Source: Mageeibacillus sp. UBA1243
GTDB lineage: Bacteria > Bacillota > Clostridia > UBA1212
Direction of reading: 5' to 3'
DNA length: 29,179 nt
Assembly: GCA_002308595.1 (NCBI GenBank)
Contig: DBWH01000006.1
Coordinates: 46,511 to 75,689, forward strand
This document shows positions 15,446 to 24,216 of this stretch, one piece after another. The number at the start of each line of letters is the position of its first letter. The first letter of the stretch is position 1. Below the pieces are notes generated by a model. It was not told the origin of the DNA and did not search any database. It saw only the letters and a list, made by a program, of their open reading frames with translations. The translations under genes and the position numbers were made by a program.

Positions 15446-17005
15446 ATGAGATCAAAACGCGCTTATATTCCTGCAGTGTTTGTGCTTGCGGCAATCGTAT
15501 TGGCGTCATTTTGTATGCTTGTCGCGGGCTGCGGCAGAAGCGAAGACCCGTATGACCCGAGCGTCGAAATATCGCCCGAAGCCGTTGATTTCGGCGATGC
15601 CCTTTCAAGGAAAGTCAGGTCGTATTTCACGGACGCGGCCTTCTGCACGGTTGAGAGCGCAAACGACCCCGACGAGGGCAGAGTCATCAGGATCAAGTCA
15701 AAGAACGTAAAGAAAGACTACACATCCGTTCCCGAAGTTTTCTTTAACTACAAAGAGTTCTGCAAATCGGTCGGTGTTGAGCCGGTGCATCTTAACGAGA
15801 AGCCTTTTGTCGTGATGAAAGTCAAAGCCCAGAACGCGCACGACAGGCTTTTCAGCATTTTTGCACACTCCGCGGCGGACATTCTCTCGCTCCACAGCCT
15901 CGAATGCGCCGCGGTGATACCCGACGAAAGCCAATGGCATTATATCGTTTTTGACCTCTCGGAGGAGACACACAACGACCTTTTTACGGTCTTTCGTCTG
16001 AGATTTGAGCAGCTTGCCGTGAAGAGCGGCGAGAGCGTCCTTATAAGCGAGATGCGTTTCTGCACCGGAGAAGACGCCAAGGCATACAAAGAAAACCCCG
16101 TCTACGCGATAGATGAGCGGACCGCCGACAATTATACTCTGAGGCTCCTCTCGTACAACATCCAGACGGAGGCGGGCAACAGCGCGCCCTTCCCTGTGAG
16201 AGCGGCAATGCTGAAGAATTTCATTGACGAGAAAATGCCTGACGTTGCCGGCTTCCAGGAGGCCACCCCGACGTGGAGAAAATGGCTTGACGAATACGTT
16301 TTTAACGACTCCTACGCGTCTGTCGGAAAGGAACGCACAACGAACAGCGAGGCAAACACGCTCTACTACAGGAAAGACAAGTTCGACCTTATAGACTCCG
16401 GTACTTTCTGGCTGTCGCCGACGCCCGAAGTTGAGGGCTCCGGTTTTGAGGGATACTCATACGTCAGGATCTGCACATGGGTTCACCTTAAAGATACGGT
16501 TATCGGCACAGAGTTTGTCTTCATGAACACCCATCTTGACATCAACGGCGAAAAAACCAAGGCTGAGGGGAATCAGATGAGAGCGGATCAGATTGGCGTC
16601 ATCGTGAGGTTTGCCCAGAGGTTCAAAGGGCTTCCGCTTTTCGTTTCGGGCGACTTTAACACGCTGCGCACAAAATCCGACGGAGAGAGCGTTCACGACG
16701 CGATAAGGCTCGTAGAGGGCACTCTTTCGGTCAAGGATGCCGACGGCAATGACTGCAGCCTGAAGCTTTCTGACACAAGGCTTAACGCCTTGGAGACGGT
16801 CGACAGCAGCCACACCGCGACGATGACGAAATATTACGACAAAAACAACAAAAACTATGAGCCTACGCGCGAGCCGATCGACTACGTTTTCTACGACGCA
16901 AACTTCTTTGAGCCCCTGAGCTACAGCACGTACATACTTGCCGACAACGGGCTCGAGGTATCAGACCACCTGGCGGTGTTAACCACCTTCAGGCTCATTC
17001 CTTAA
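15446..17005 (+). CDS. Lipoprotein endonuclease/exonuclease/phosphatase-fold hydrolase
   Basis: Secreted, membrane-anchored metal-dependent phosphodiesterase of the EEP superfamily (519 residues). The leader ends in the lipobox LVAGC with C29. An N-terminal domain (about 40-225) has no motif I recognise and could be a ligand-binding beta-sandwich. The EEP domain then shows each catalytic element: N238 (LSYNIQ), E272 (FQEA), H363 (NTHLD), D403 and N405 (GDFN), and D507-H508 (SDH). The fold serves nucleases, sphingomyelinases and inositol-phosphate phosphatases, so the substrate is open; the extracytoplasmic location argues for an external nucleic acid or phospho-ester. GAGGG six bases before ATG 15446 fixes the start; an upstream TTG frame at 15374 is rejected because it precedes the promoter. 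Confidence 0.87.
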   Translation: MRSKRAYIPAVFVLAAIVLASFCMLVAGCGRSEDPYDPSVEISPEAVDFGDALSRKVRSYFTDAAFCTVESANDPDEGRVIRIKSKNVKKDYTSVPEVFFNYKEFCKSVGVEPVHLNEKPFVVMKVKAQNAHDRLFSIFAHSAADILSLHSLECAAVIPDESQWHYIVFDLSEETHNDLFTVFRLRFEQLAVKSGESVLISEMRFCTGEDAKAYKENPVYAIDERTADNYTLRLLSYNIQTEAGNSAPFPVRAAMLKNFIDEKMPDVAGFQEATPTWRKWLDEYVFNDSYASVGKERTTNSEANTLYYRKDKFDLIDSGTFWLSPTPEVEGSGFEGYSYVRICTWVHLKDTVIGTEFVFMNTHLDINGEKTKAEGNQMRADQIGVIVRFAQRFKGLPLFVSGDFNTLRTKSDGESVHDAIRLVEGTLSVKDADGNDCSLKLSDTRLNALETVDSSHTATMTKYYDKNNKNYEPTREPIDYVFYDANFFEPLSYSTYILADNGLEVSDHLAVLTTFRLIP

Positions 17006-17114
17006 AACCGGGAACAGAAAGCCTTTGCAAAAACGCATCCCGAGGCCTATCCGGAGGCGGTTCTGCATTGGCGGCAATATAAAAAACACAAACAAAGGCA
17101 GGCGGTATTTTTTA

Positions 17115-17825
17115 ATGAAACTGGCAGTAATGCAACCCTATTTTTTTCCGTATATCGGCTATTGGCAGCTGATTGCCGCGGTTGACAAGTTCGTAATCTT
17201 AGACGACGTCCACTACATCATGCGCGGGTACATAAACAGGAACAGTATTCTTCTTGGCGGCAAAGCCCACACCTTCTCCATACCTGTGTCCCATGCATCC
17301 CAAAACAAGCTCATCTGCGACACAAAGCTCATGTTTACCGCCAAGGACAAACAGAACTTCCTTGAAACCATCACTCTTGCGTACCGGAAGGCGCCCTACT
17401 ATAACGACGCAATGAGGCTTATAGAAAAAGTTGTAAGGTATAACGAGGACGACCTCACTAAGTACATCGCAAACAGCATAGACCTTATCAAAGACTACCT
17501 CGGCATAACCACGCCGGTGATGAAATCTTCGGACATAAAAAAAGACCCCGACCTCAAAGGCGAGGAGAGGATCATTGCCCTTTGCAAGACGCTCGGCGCT
17601 GAGACCTACATAAATCCGCCCGGAGGCAGAGCGCTCTACTCCCACGAGTCGTTCGACCGCGAGAACATCGACCTTCTGTTCCTTGACACGTCAATGAACC
17701 GGATCGTCTATCCGCAGTTCGGCAACGAGTTTATCGACCACCTTTCGATAATCGACTTCATCATGTTTAACGACGTCCCTACGATCAGAAACTTCCTCAC
17801 GATGTACTCTCTGAATCCCGGCTGA
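17115..17825 (+). CDS. WbqC-like family protein
   Basis: A 236-residue protein of the WbqC family (PF08889), named from O-antigen clusters; its biochemical role is not settled. The start MKLAVMQPYFFPYIGYWQLI is the hallmark of the family, followed by DKFVILDDVHYIMRGYINRN. GGRALYSHESF and YPQFGNEFIDHLSIIDFIMF near the end are also typical. The ATG at 17115 matches the family start; ribosome binding would rely on AGGCGG. It follows the lipoprotein hydrolase by 109 bases on the same strand, so it may share its transcript. In other genomes such genes sit with glycan or aminotransferase genes, but none is adjacent here. A strong hairpin terminator follows. Confidence 0.9.
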   Translation: MKLAVMQPYFFPYIGYWQLIAAVDKFVILDDVHYIMRGYINRNSILLGGKAHTFSIPVSHASQNKLICDTKLMFTAKDKQNFLETITLAYRKAPYYNDAMRLIEKVVRYNEDDLTKYIANSIDLIKDYLGITTPVMKSSDIKKDPDLKGEERIIALCKTLGAETYINPPGGRALYSHESFDRENIDLLFLDTSMNRIVYPQFGNEFIDHLSIIDFIMFNDVPTIRNFLTMYSLNPG

Positions 17826-17856
17826 CATTTAAAACCCTGCGATAAACAGCTTTTAA

Positions 17857-17898
17857 AAATGGCGTTTCTTACCTTTGTTTCGGTAAAAAACGCCATTT
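17857..17898. terminator. Bidirectional terminator between convergent genes
   Basis: AAATGGCGTTT (17857-17867) pairs perfectly with AAACGCCATTT (17888-17898), and the inner TTACC pairs with GGTAA. On the minus strand a run of T follows the stem. It separates the WbqC-like gene (plus) from the small lipoprotein gene (minus). Confidence 0.85.
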
Positions 17899-17906
17899 AA
17901 AACATC

Positions 17907-18491
17907 TTATTCGAAATATGTTTCGTAGATTACTTTGTGTTTTACATGATCGCCGGAGAACGAACTGAACATGCTCTTTTGTATCTCCTTCCAGGTCAGC
18001 GACTGATCGTCGGCAAGGACATAAACGTCATAAGACGAATACCTGGACTGGGTCTCAACCTCACCTTCAAAATGGAGCAGGTATTTGTATTTTTGCACTC
18101 CTTCGCTTTCCTTGAGCGAGCTGTCCCTAACCTCCGCGGTGAACTCTTTTCCGTCGTAGTCAATCTTGTAAAAATAGAGCTTTTTTAAGCCGCTGCCCGC
18201 AGCTCCGTCAAGGCCCGAATCCTCGGGAAGGTTTTCAAAAAGCCTTGCAAGGACCACCGAAACGTCTTTTCCCGATGAAGCCCTCTCATAAAAAGCGTAC
18301 CAGACGTCCTGACCTGCAGTCACCTTGTAGTTTTCAAAAACAACCGCATTCTCTCTTTTTGCGAGTGCCAGACCTTCATCGGGCGAGCATACACTGTCAA
18401 AAACATTCACATAAGACGGACTGACCGCTCTGCACGAGCAAACCGCCAATGCAATCGCGAAAATCATAACTGCCGCTAAAAATCTTTTCAT
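17907..18491 (-). CDS. Small uncharacterised lipoprotein
   Basis: A 194-residue protein with a basic start, a hydrophobic stretch (about 4-17) and the lipobox-like VCSC with C20, so probably exported and lipidated. The mature part is mixed alpha/beta with many charged residues (YFYKIDYDGKEFTAEVRD, HFEGEVETQSRYSSYDVY) and no catalytic motif I recognise. It has its own promoter and ends at a strong bidirectional terminator, so it is a single-gene unit. AAGGAC lies upstream of the ATG at an unusually long spacing. Function unknown; the dispersed CGCCAAT word occurs once in the signal-peptide region (18444). Confidence 0.75.
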   Translation of the reverse strand: MKRFLAAVMIFAIALAVCSCRAVSPSYVNVFDSVCSPDEGLALAKRENAVVFENYKVTAGQDVWYAFYERASSGKDVSVVLARLFENLPEDSGLDGAAGSGLKKLYFYKIDYDGKEFTAEVRDSSLKESEGVQKYKYLLHFEGEVETQSRYSSYDVYVLADDQSLTWKEIQKSMFSSFSGDHVKHKVIYETYFE

Positions 18492-18530
18492 ACGGTAAGC
18501 GCCGTCCTTTCTATTTAAATTTGTACTTTG

Positions 18531-18559
18531 ATTCTACAACAAAAGAAAACAGCATGCAA
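18531..18559 (-). promoter_or_regulatory. Promoter of the small lipoprotein gene
   Basis: On the minus strand TTGCAT (18554-18559) and TAGAAT (18531-18536) are spaced by 17 bases, about 40 bases upstream of the ATG at 18491. Confidence 0.6.
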
Positions 18560-18604
18560 AGAAAACAGGATTTGTATAAAAATCTTATCTTTATTTCAAG
18601 GTTC

Positions 18605-18652
18605 AGCCCTCCCCGGAACGCTCAGGCCATGCAAGGCGTTCCGGCGAGGGCT
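18605..18652 (-). terminator. Terminator hairpin of the ABC exporter operon
   Basis: AGCCCTC-C-CCGGAACGC (18605-18621) pairs with GCGTTCCGG-C-GAGGGCT (18636-18652): 16 pairs with one C-C mismatch and a 14-base loop. It lies 30 bases after the permease stop. The T run beyond it is weak. Confidence 0.65.
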
Positions 18653-18681
18653 TCACCGTCAAACCGTTTTATTCAGCTGCG

Positions 18682-21552
18682 TCAGTCGTCAATCTTCGTC
18701 AGATCCAGCTTCTTTATCGTTCTCAGCACGATCCAGTTAATTATCACCGCAAAAAGTGCCGTTATGAGCGCCGAGTAGATGCAGGCCGGTATACTCACGC
18801 CGCGCGACATCTGGAGGTCAACCCTCTCGATGGATCTTAGGTTAAACCACGCGACACTTGCGCCCGCAAAAACGCCAATCACAATGCCTGCAATCGTCGT
18901 TATAATGTTCTCCTTGATTATATACCCCGCAGTCTCGCGAATCGTGAATCCGTTTATGCGCATGACGGTCAGCTCGCGTCTCTTCTGGTTGATCTGTATT
19001 CTGATGAGGTTCATGAGCACGACACCGGCCATTATTGCCGACATTACAATCATAGAAATAACAACCGTGTCCATCGTCTTGGAGGCGTTTCTGGACTTTC
19101 TCTGAATCTCATTGGCGGTCATAATCTCGACAAAGCTGTCGTCCTTGGCAAGTTCCGTCTTGAGCGTCTCGAGAGACCCGAAGCCGTGCTTCACCGCGTA
19201 GGCATTGGGAACGCAGCTTTCGCCGAAAATCGCCTTGGCGTATGAGGCCGACATGTACATTGTCCTGCCCGTGGAGTTGTTGTAGATTCCGCTCACCGTG
19301 ACGTCGCAGTACTCGCCCTTGGGGCTCATGATGCTTATGTTATCGCCAATGGTAAGATGGTAGACCTCCGCAAGCCTCGAGAAGATCACGATGCCTCCGT
19401 CGGGAATCCTAATGTTCGTTTTCTTGGTTATGTCGTAGAGCGAGCAGAAGTTCACAAGCTCGTCGGGATCCGCGCACACAATCTGGCACGCCTGAGCCTC
19501 GTCACCGATTCTCATAACGGTTCCGAGCTGGTACATGGGCATCTCCGAGTCCGCGTTCTTTTCAAGAATTGCCCCTATCGAAGCCTCCGCCTTGCCGCCA
19601 ACGTCCGGGATGAACGAAACGGTCGAGTCATACCTCTGCGTCCTCACAAACTGGTTGTTGACCACCTCGTCAAACGACAACTTTATCGAGAAACCGACAA
19701 TGAGAAGCACCATGCAGCCGGCAATGCTCGCCACGGTTATAAGGACGCGCTTGATGTCGTCCCTCATGTTTCTGAGCGTCAGGCCCGCGTAAAGAGAACG
19801 CGGTCTTTTGCCGTCTTCAAGCACTTTAACTTTGTTCGCGGTGCCTTTTACGTCACCGTTGAGAAGCCTTATCGCCGGCTTTTTAAGAAGCTTTCCGCAC
19901 GCAAAATACGCGGCGGCTGCGCCTACAAGACCCGCAGCAGCGATTGCAATCAGCGACGCCAAAACATCCGTCTGATAGTTGAATTTTCCGATAACGTAGG
20001 AGATTTCAGTTGCATATATCATTATCGGCTGCAGCGCAGTCACCGAAAGAATGCTTCCGAAGAGCGCGCCGAAAGCTGAGCCCGAAACGCCGAACAGCAG
20101 ATACTTTTTGAATATCTCGGCGCGCGTGAAACCTATTGCCTTTGTGGTGCCGACAAGCTTCCTCTGCTCGTCGATTATCTTGCCGATTGTAGCGTAACAG
20201 ACGAGCGCTCCGAGCAGCATGAACATGACCGCAAATGTCGAGCCTATGTTGCTGAACGTGCCGACAACGCCGTACATCTCTATGAACGAGGGGTTCTGGA
20301 ACCTTGTCAGAACTATCCACTTGTCCTTTTCGGCATCCGCAAAGTCCTTCTTGGCGGCTTCGAGTTCGGCAACGCCTTCGTCGTATTCTGCCTGCTTTGC
20401 CTCAAGCTCCTTGCGCGCCTCGTTGATCTTTACGATACCCGATTCATACTCAACGACCTTTTCCGCGAGCGTCTCCTTCATAGTCTCAAGGTTGCCCACA
20501 ATCTGCGAGTACTCGTCAACGGCTCGCATAATAAGGTCCATGTCGTCTATCTTCGTAAAAACGTCGCTGGTGATGACTGCACCGCCAATGATGCCCAGGA
20601 TAACCTCGCTGCTGACGCCAAGCCTCTCCTCAATGGACTTCAGGTTGCTCTCGTAATAGTCTATCGCGGTGTGCGCCATGTTTATCATCGCGCTTGCAAC
20701 GCTGAGCTCCGTCTCACCCGCCTCAATCTCTTTCCTCGCGTCCGCAAGAAGCGCCGCAGCATCAGCAAGAAGCGCCTCTGCCTCGTTTATCTTTCCCTGC
20801 GCAATTTCCGCGATTTCATCGTCTCTTATCTGCGCCCTCTCCTTGCCGAAAAGCGTGAGAGTGTTTCCGTACTTCTGCATCTGGGATTTGTAGTTTGAGG
20901 AAAATGCATTGGCGTCAGATTTCACTCTCACGACAATCCCCGTGTACTCAACGCCCACCGTCTCCGTGTCAAACGCGCCTTTCTGCATCACGACAATGGG
21001 CCCCATGAGCTCTTTGTTCCTGAACTTGACCGGGTGGTTCATAATGCCGGCAACCTTGAGCGTTCGGGTTTTCACAAGCCTCAGCGACCTGTCCTCGCCC
21101 GTCAGCTCGACGGTATCGCCAACCTTCGCGCCCGTAAAATCGGCAAGGTCTCCCGAAATCACGCACTCGTTGTCATTTTCGGTGTCTTTTCCCTCAATAA
21201 TCTCGTACTTGTCAATGTTTTCGGTCTTTGACAGAACCGTCGCAGAAACCCTTGAATCGCCCGTCCGCACAACAAGGGTCGTTGAAACGATACCCTCCGC
21301 GTCGAGCACAAAATCAAGCTCCTTGACCGCATCAACGTCCTCCTTCGACATGCCCCGCGTCGCCTTGAGCTCAATATCGCGGTAATTCGTCCTCTTGAAG
21401 TAGTTGTTTCCCGCTTCGGTCGTCGCCTTATAGCCAAGGCGGCACACGAGGAAAAGCCCCGTTCCCAGCGCGATGACAAGGACGATCGAGATGAAGGAAA
21501 CTATTCTTTTCCGCACTGTTTTCAGCGCATCCTTAAACTGAGTTCTCTTCAT
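18682..21552 (-). CDS. FtsX/MacB-type ABC transporter permease
   Basis: Large membrane subunit (956 residues) of a type VII (MacB-like) ABC system. An N-terminal membrane segment (about 17-37) is followed by a large extracytoplasmic domain with MacPB-like strands, then a long Ala/Glu/Lys-rich coiled coil (about 240-420, e.g. EAEALLADAAALLADARKEI). The first FtsX domain follows (about 440-570). A second external domain (about 640-810) and second FtsX domain (about 815-950) complete the duplicated plan. The coiled coil resembles the stalks of Gram-positive exporters that reach into the wall. The ATG at 21552 is three bases after the ATPase stop, with GGAG inside the ATPase end, so the pair is coupled. 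Such systems move lipids, peptides or drugs, or transmit force; the cargo is unknown. Confidence 0.92.
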   Translation of the reverse strand: MKRTQFKDALKTVRKRIVSFISIVLVIALGTGLFLVCRLGYKATTEAGNNYFKRTNYRDIELKATRGMSKEDVDAVKELDFVLDAEGIVSTTLVVRTGDSRVSATVLSKTENIDKYEIIEGKDTENDNECVISGDLADFTGAKVGDTVELTGEDRSLRLVKTRTLKVAGIMNHPVKFRNKELMGPIVVMQKGAFDTETVGVEYTGIVVRVKSDANAFSSNYKSQMQKYGNTLTLFGKERAQIRDDEIAEIAQGKINEAEALLADAAALLADARKEIEAGETELSVASAMINMAHTAIDYYESNLKSIEERLGVSSEVILGIIGGAVITSDVFTKIDDMDLIMRAVDEYSQIVGNLETMKETLAEKVVEYESGIVKINEARKELEAKQAEYDEGVAELEAAKKDFADAEKDKWIVLTRFQNPSFIEMYGVVGTFSNIGSTFAVMFMLLGALVCYATIGKIIDEQRKLVGTTKAIGFTRAEIFKKYLLFGVSGSAFGALFGSILSVTALQPIMIYATEISYVIGKFNYQTDVLASLIAIAAAGLVGAAAAYFACGKLLKKPAIRLLNGDVKGTANKVKVLEDGKRPRSLYAGLTLRNMRDDIKRVLITVASIAGCMVLLIVGFSIKLSFDEVVNNQFVRTQRYDSTVSFIPDVGGKAEASIGAILEKNADSEMPMYQLGTVMRIGDEAQACQIVCADPDELVNFCSLYDITKKTNIRIPDGGIVIFSRLAEVYHLTIGDNISIMSPKGEYCDVTVSGIYNNSTGRTMYMSASYAKAIFGESCVPNAYAVKHGFGSLETLKTELAKDDSFVEIMTANEIQRKSRNASKTMDTVVISMIVMSAIMAGVVLMNLIRIQINQKRRELTVMRINGFTIRETAGYIIKENIITTIAGIVIGVFAGASVAWFNLRSIERVDLQMSRGVSIPACIYSALITALFAVIINWIVLRTIKKLDLTKIDD

Positions 21553-21555
21553 CGC

Positions 21556-22776
21556 TTACCACTCCAGCTCCGTCGCCTTGAGAGGCTTTGCGTTATGTTT
21601 AATGCTGAACACGCGCCCGTTCCTGATCTTGACTATGCGGTCGGCCATCTTGCCGATTTCCGGATTGTGCGTGATCATGATGACCGTCGTATTTTCCTGC
21701 TTCACCGCGTCCGAAATCGCCGAAAGCACCTCGATACTGGTCTCGTAGTCAAGCGCCGCAGTCGGCTCATCGGCAAGAATCAGCTTAGGCCTCTTAACAA
21801 GCGCCCTCGCAATTGCAACACGCTGCTGCTGACCTCCGCTCATCTGTGACGGGTAGCTTCCCGCCTTATCGCCAAGGCCGACACGCGCGAGCGCCTCCTC
21901 AGGCGCGAGCGGATCCTTGCAAATCTCGGCAATAAACCTCACATTGTCAAGCGCCGTCAGGTTCGGCATAAGATTGTACGACTGGAAAATGAAGCCGACA
22001 TACTCCCTGCGGTACTTCGTCAGCGCCTCGTCCGTCGGATGCGAGTAATCCTTTCCCTCAACCAGCAGCTTTCCGTCCGTCAGATAATCCATACCGCCAA
22101 TGATATTCATCATCGTCGACTTGCCGCACCCGCTCTCACCGAGCACCACAAGAAACTCTCCCTTGTAAACGTTCAGGTTGATGCCTTTCAGCACCCTCGA
22201 AACGTGTCCGGGCACTCTGAACTCCTTTATCACATTCTGAAGCGAAACGAGAACCTCTTTCTCCTCGCCCTTTCCCACGGCAAGCCCCTTCTCGGCAATG
22301 GTAATCGCCGCCAGCGAAGCCATGTGCTCACAGAGCTCCTGCTCCTCCTTAGTGAAAGGCTTTCTGTTCTTCTTGTTGATAAACTCAATGCATCCAATCA
22401 CGCTGCTGAGATTGTTGAGCGCAACACAAAGCATTGTCCTTGTCGACAAGCCGTGGTCATCAAAAACGGTCGTCTCGTACTTCTCGTCGCTCGACGCATC
22501 CTCTATGAGGATTGATTTACCCGTCTTTGTAACCTTGCCCTCAATGCCGACGCCGTTCTCGATGCTGATGCCCTCAAGGTCAACCGTTCCGGAGTAAAAC
22601 ATGGGGTAAAGCGTCTTCTTCTGCTCGTCAAGCAGCCAAAGTGCTCCCGCCTCACAGCCAAGCGCCTTAATAATGATGTCAAGGCTCCCCGAAAGAGCCT
22701 CCTCGATATTGTCAACGACAAGCAGCTGCTCCATGATGTCCCACGTCAGCTTTGTGTAACCGTTAATCTCAGCCAT
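21556..22776 (-). CDS. GAF domain-ABC ATPase fusion, partner of the FtsX permease
   Basis: Energises the neighbouring MacB-like permease. The C-terminal half (about 175-406) is a complete ABC ATPase of the LolD/MacB group: Walker A GESGCGKST (213-221), Q265, signature SGGQQQRVAIARAL (313-326), Walker B LILADE (332-337) and H370. The N-terminal half (about 20-165) is a GAF domain (CEAGALWLLDEQ, GIEGKVTKTGKSILIEDA, VIGCIEFINKK). ABC ATPases of this group are normally about 230 residues, so the GAF sensor is an added part that could tie export to a small-molecule or redox signal. I chose ATG 22776 because GGAGG is five bases upstream; upstream in-frame starts (ATG 22827, TTG 22833) have no such site. 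Confidence 0.92.
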   Translation of the reverse strand: MAEINGYTKLTWDIMEQLLVVDNIEEALSGSLDIIIKALGCEAGALWLLDEQKKTLYPMFYSGTVDLEGISIENGVGIEGKVTKTGKSILIEDASSDEKYETTVFDDHGLSTRTMLCVALNNLSSVIGCIEFINKKNRKPFTKEEQELCEHMASLAAITIAEKGLAVGKGEEKEVLVSLQNVIKEFRVPGHVSRVLKGINLNVYKGEFLVVLGESGCGKSTMMNIIGGMDYLTDGKLLVEGKDYSHPTDEALTKYRREYVGFIFQSYNLMPNLTALDNVRFIAEICKDPLAPEEALARVGLGDKAGSYPSQMSGGQQQRVAIARALVKRPKLILADEPTAALDYETSIEVLSAISDAVKQENTTVIMITHNPEIGKMADRIVKIRNGRVFSIKHNAKPLKATELEW

Positions 22777-22869
22777 TGTTTCCTCCGTTGTTTGGGACTG
22801 CACGGCGACATAATTGGCGGTTTCCATCGCCAAGTCCCCGTCCGCGCCTGAATCTTTTTTTCTGCTTTA

Positions 22870-22875
22870 ATTGTA
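22870..22875 (-). promoter_or_regulatory. Possible extended -10 promoter of the ABC operon
   Basis: On the minus strand TACAAT is preceded by TGG (extended -10). No good -35 hexamer is visible 16-18 bases upstream. The leader would be about 85 bases and contains one CGCCAAT word (22813). Confidence 0.35.
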
Positions 22876-23009
22876 CCATATTTTTCCTTGGAGATATAGT
22901 AAAACTCGGCCCTGTATGTATAAAATTTAGTGGTTTTGAAGGCAAAAAAACAAGACGCCAATGCAGAAAAGCAAAGACGCCTCATTGTCGGTGAATTCGT
23001 TGGTCTAAA

Positions 23010-24110
23010 TCACCCGATCAGTTCTTTAATATCTTTTTCATTCTGTTTTGTGAAATCAGAAAGCCCGTACGTTCTGATGCGCTCGTTTACCATGTTGGGG
23101 ACAACGAAACCGTTTTTAACAAGCGCTGCAAGCCTGTTTATGACTGTCTTATTGGTTACGCCAAGGTTTTTGCTGATTTCAATTGGCGTGAACTCTCTCT
23201 TGCGAAGCGAAATCAGATGCAGAAGCAGCTCTTTTTCTTTCCCTTTAAGGTACGAAAGGCTGCCTTCAAGTTCCTCGCTTTTTGAGGCCTCGGAAAGCTC
23301 ACAAACCCTGCCCGAATAAAGCAGAACCATGCGCAAAAAGTAATTGAACCAGATTTCCGGATGCGGCGGGTTGTTTCGTCCCGAATAGTAGAGCTGCGGC
23401 AGACCCATCTGAATCGAATCATAGTACTCGTCAATGTCATAGGCGAAATACTCCTCCAACGAGCCAATACCATTGAAAGCATACCCGTTGATATCCATAA
23501 TGTAGCCTGACAGGAGGCGCGCAGTTCTTCCGTTGCCGTCTTCGAACGGATGGATCGTAACCAGCTGGTAGTGAACAACGGCGGCAACGATAAGCGGATG
23601 GTCGTCAGTCGTATTGACGTAATCGACAAGCTCATCCAGAAGCGCCGGAACATCCGAATACTCAGGCGGAATATACTCAGCCTTGCCGGATACCGAATCG
23701 TAGACCGCAAAAAGCACACCGGGAGGCATTGGACCTCTCAGCCCTATCTTCTCTTTTGAAGCTCCTTTAACAACATATTTTTGAACTGCAAGAATAAGCT
23801 CTTTCGAAAACTTCTCACAGGTCAACGCCTTTTCTTCAAGATAATTCAGTGCAAGGAAGTAATTCCGTACCTCCTGCTCCGGTTTCAGATAGTGCTTTCT
23901 TTCGTCACCGTCAATAACCTCATCAGCCTGTTTTTCGGTGAGAGGGTTTCCTTCAATCTTGGTAGATGCAAAAGAGCTTTTCTTCTTTGAGTTCTTTCTA
24001 AGTCTGTTCGCGGCTGCTTTTGAAAGCTTAACAGAAGAGACAGTATACCTATTCTTATCGATATCAGAAATGTATTTTAAGATTTCATTTGTGAGTCTGA
24101 CTTTAATCAT
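23010..24110 (-). CDS. Fic-family protein with N-terminal inhibitory helix and C-terminal winged helix
   Basis: Predicted AMP-transferase that modifies Ser, Thr or Tyr of target proteins. The catalytic motif HPFEDGNGRTAR (from H187) is intact. The N-terminal motif S49-TKI-E53-G54 fits the (S/T)xxxE(G/N) inhibitory helix of class II Fic proteins, whose glutamate blocks ATP binding, so the enzyme should be self-inhibited. The C-terminal region (about 290-366; FTPIEISKNLGVTNKTVINRLAALV) is a winged helix-turn-helix, suggesting DNA binding. ATG 24110 has GGAGG nine bases upstream and matches the family start. No separate antitoxin gene is adjacent, consistent with built-in inhibition. Its promoter carries a phased repeat array, a possible autoregulatory site for the winged helix. 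Confidence 0.93.
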   Translation of the reverse strand: MIKVRLTNEILKYISDIDKNRYTVSSVKLSKAAANRLRKNSKKKSSFASTKIEGNPLTEKQADEVIDGDERKHYLKPEQEVRNYFLALNYLEEKALTCEKFSKELILAVQKYVVKGASKEKIGLRGPMPPGVLFAVYDSVSGKAEYIPPEYSDVPALLDELVDYVNTTDDHPLIVAAVVHYQLVTIHPFEDGNGRTARLLSGYIMDINGYAFNGIGSLEEYFAYDIDEYYDSIQMGLPQLYYSGRNNPPHPEIWFNYFLRMVLLYSGRVCELSEASKSEELEGSLSYLKGKEKELLLHLISLRKREFTPIEISKNLGVTNKTVINRLAALVKNGFVVPNMVNERIRTYGLSDFTKQNEKDIKELIG

Positions 24111-24139
24111 CAGCAACTGCCTCCTTTCTACACGCTTAT

Positions 24140-24168
24140 ATTATATCATGCCGGGGCAGACTTTTCCA
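24140..24168 (-). promoter_or_regulatory. Promoter of the fic gene
   Basis: On the minus strand TGGAAA (24163-24168) and TATAAT (24140-24145) are spaced by 17 bases, 30 bases before the ATG at 24110. The CACTATT repeat array begins ten bases upstream of the -35 box. Confidence 0.65.
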
Positions 24169-24177
24169 CAAAAATTA

Positions 24178-24216
24178 CACTATTATTTCACTATTTTTCA
24201 CTATTATTTCACTATT
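24178..24216. repeat. Four helically phased CACTATT repeats upstream of fic
   Basis: CACTATT occurs at 24178, 24189, 24199 and 24210, i.e. at steps of 11, 10 and 11 bases, about one helical turn. Three of the four copies are preceded by TTT. The array sits just upstream of the fic -35 box, and a CGATTT-C-AAATCG palindrome (24220-24232) follows. The phasing puts every copy on the same DNA face, as in a multimeric regulator site. Confidence 0.75.

Noticed and set aside
22777..23009. Small gene between the ABC operon and fic
   Set aside because: Short frames here lack ribosome sites and overlap the predicted ABC promoter; the stretch holds two CGCCAAT words (22813, 22956) and otherwise nothing I can support.
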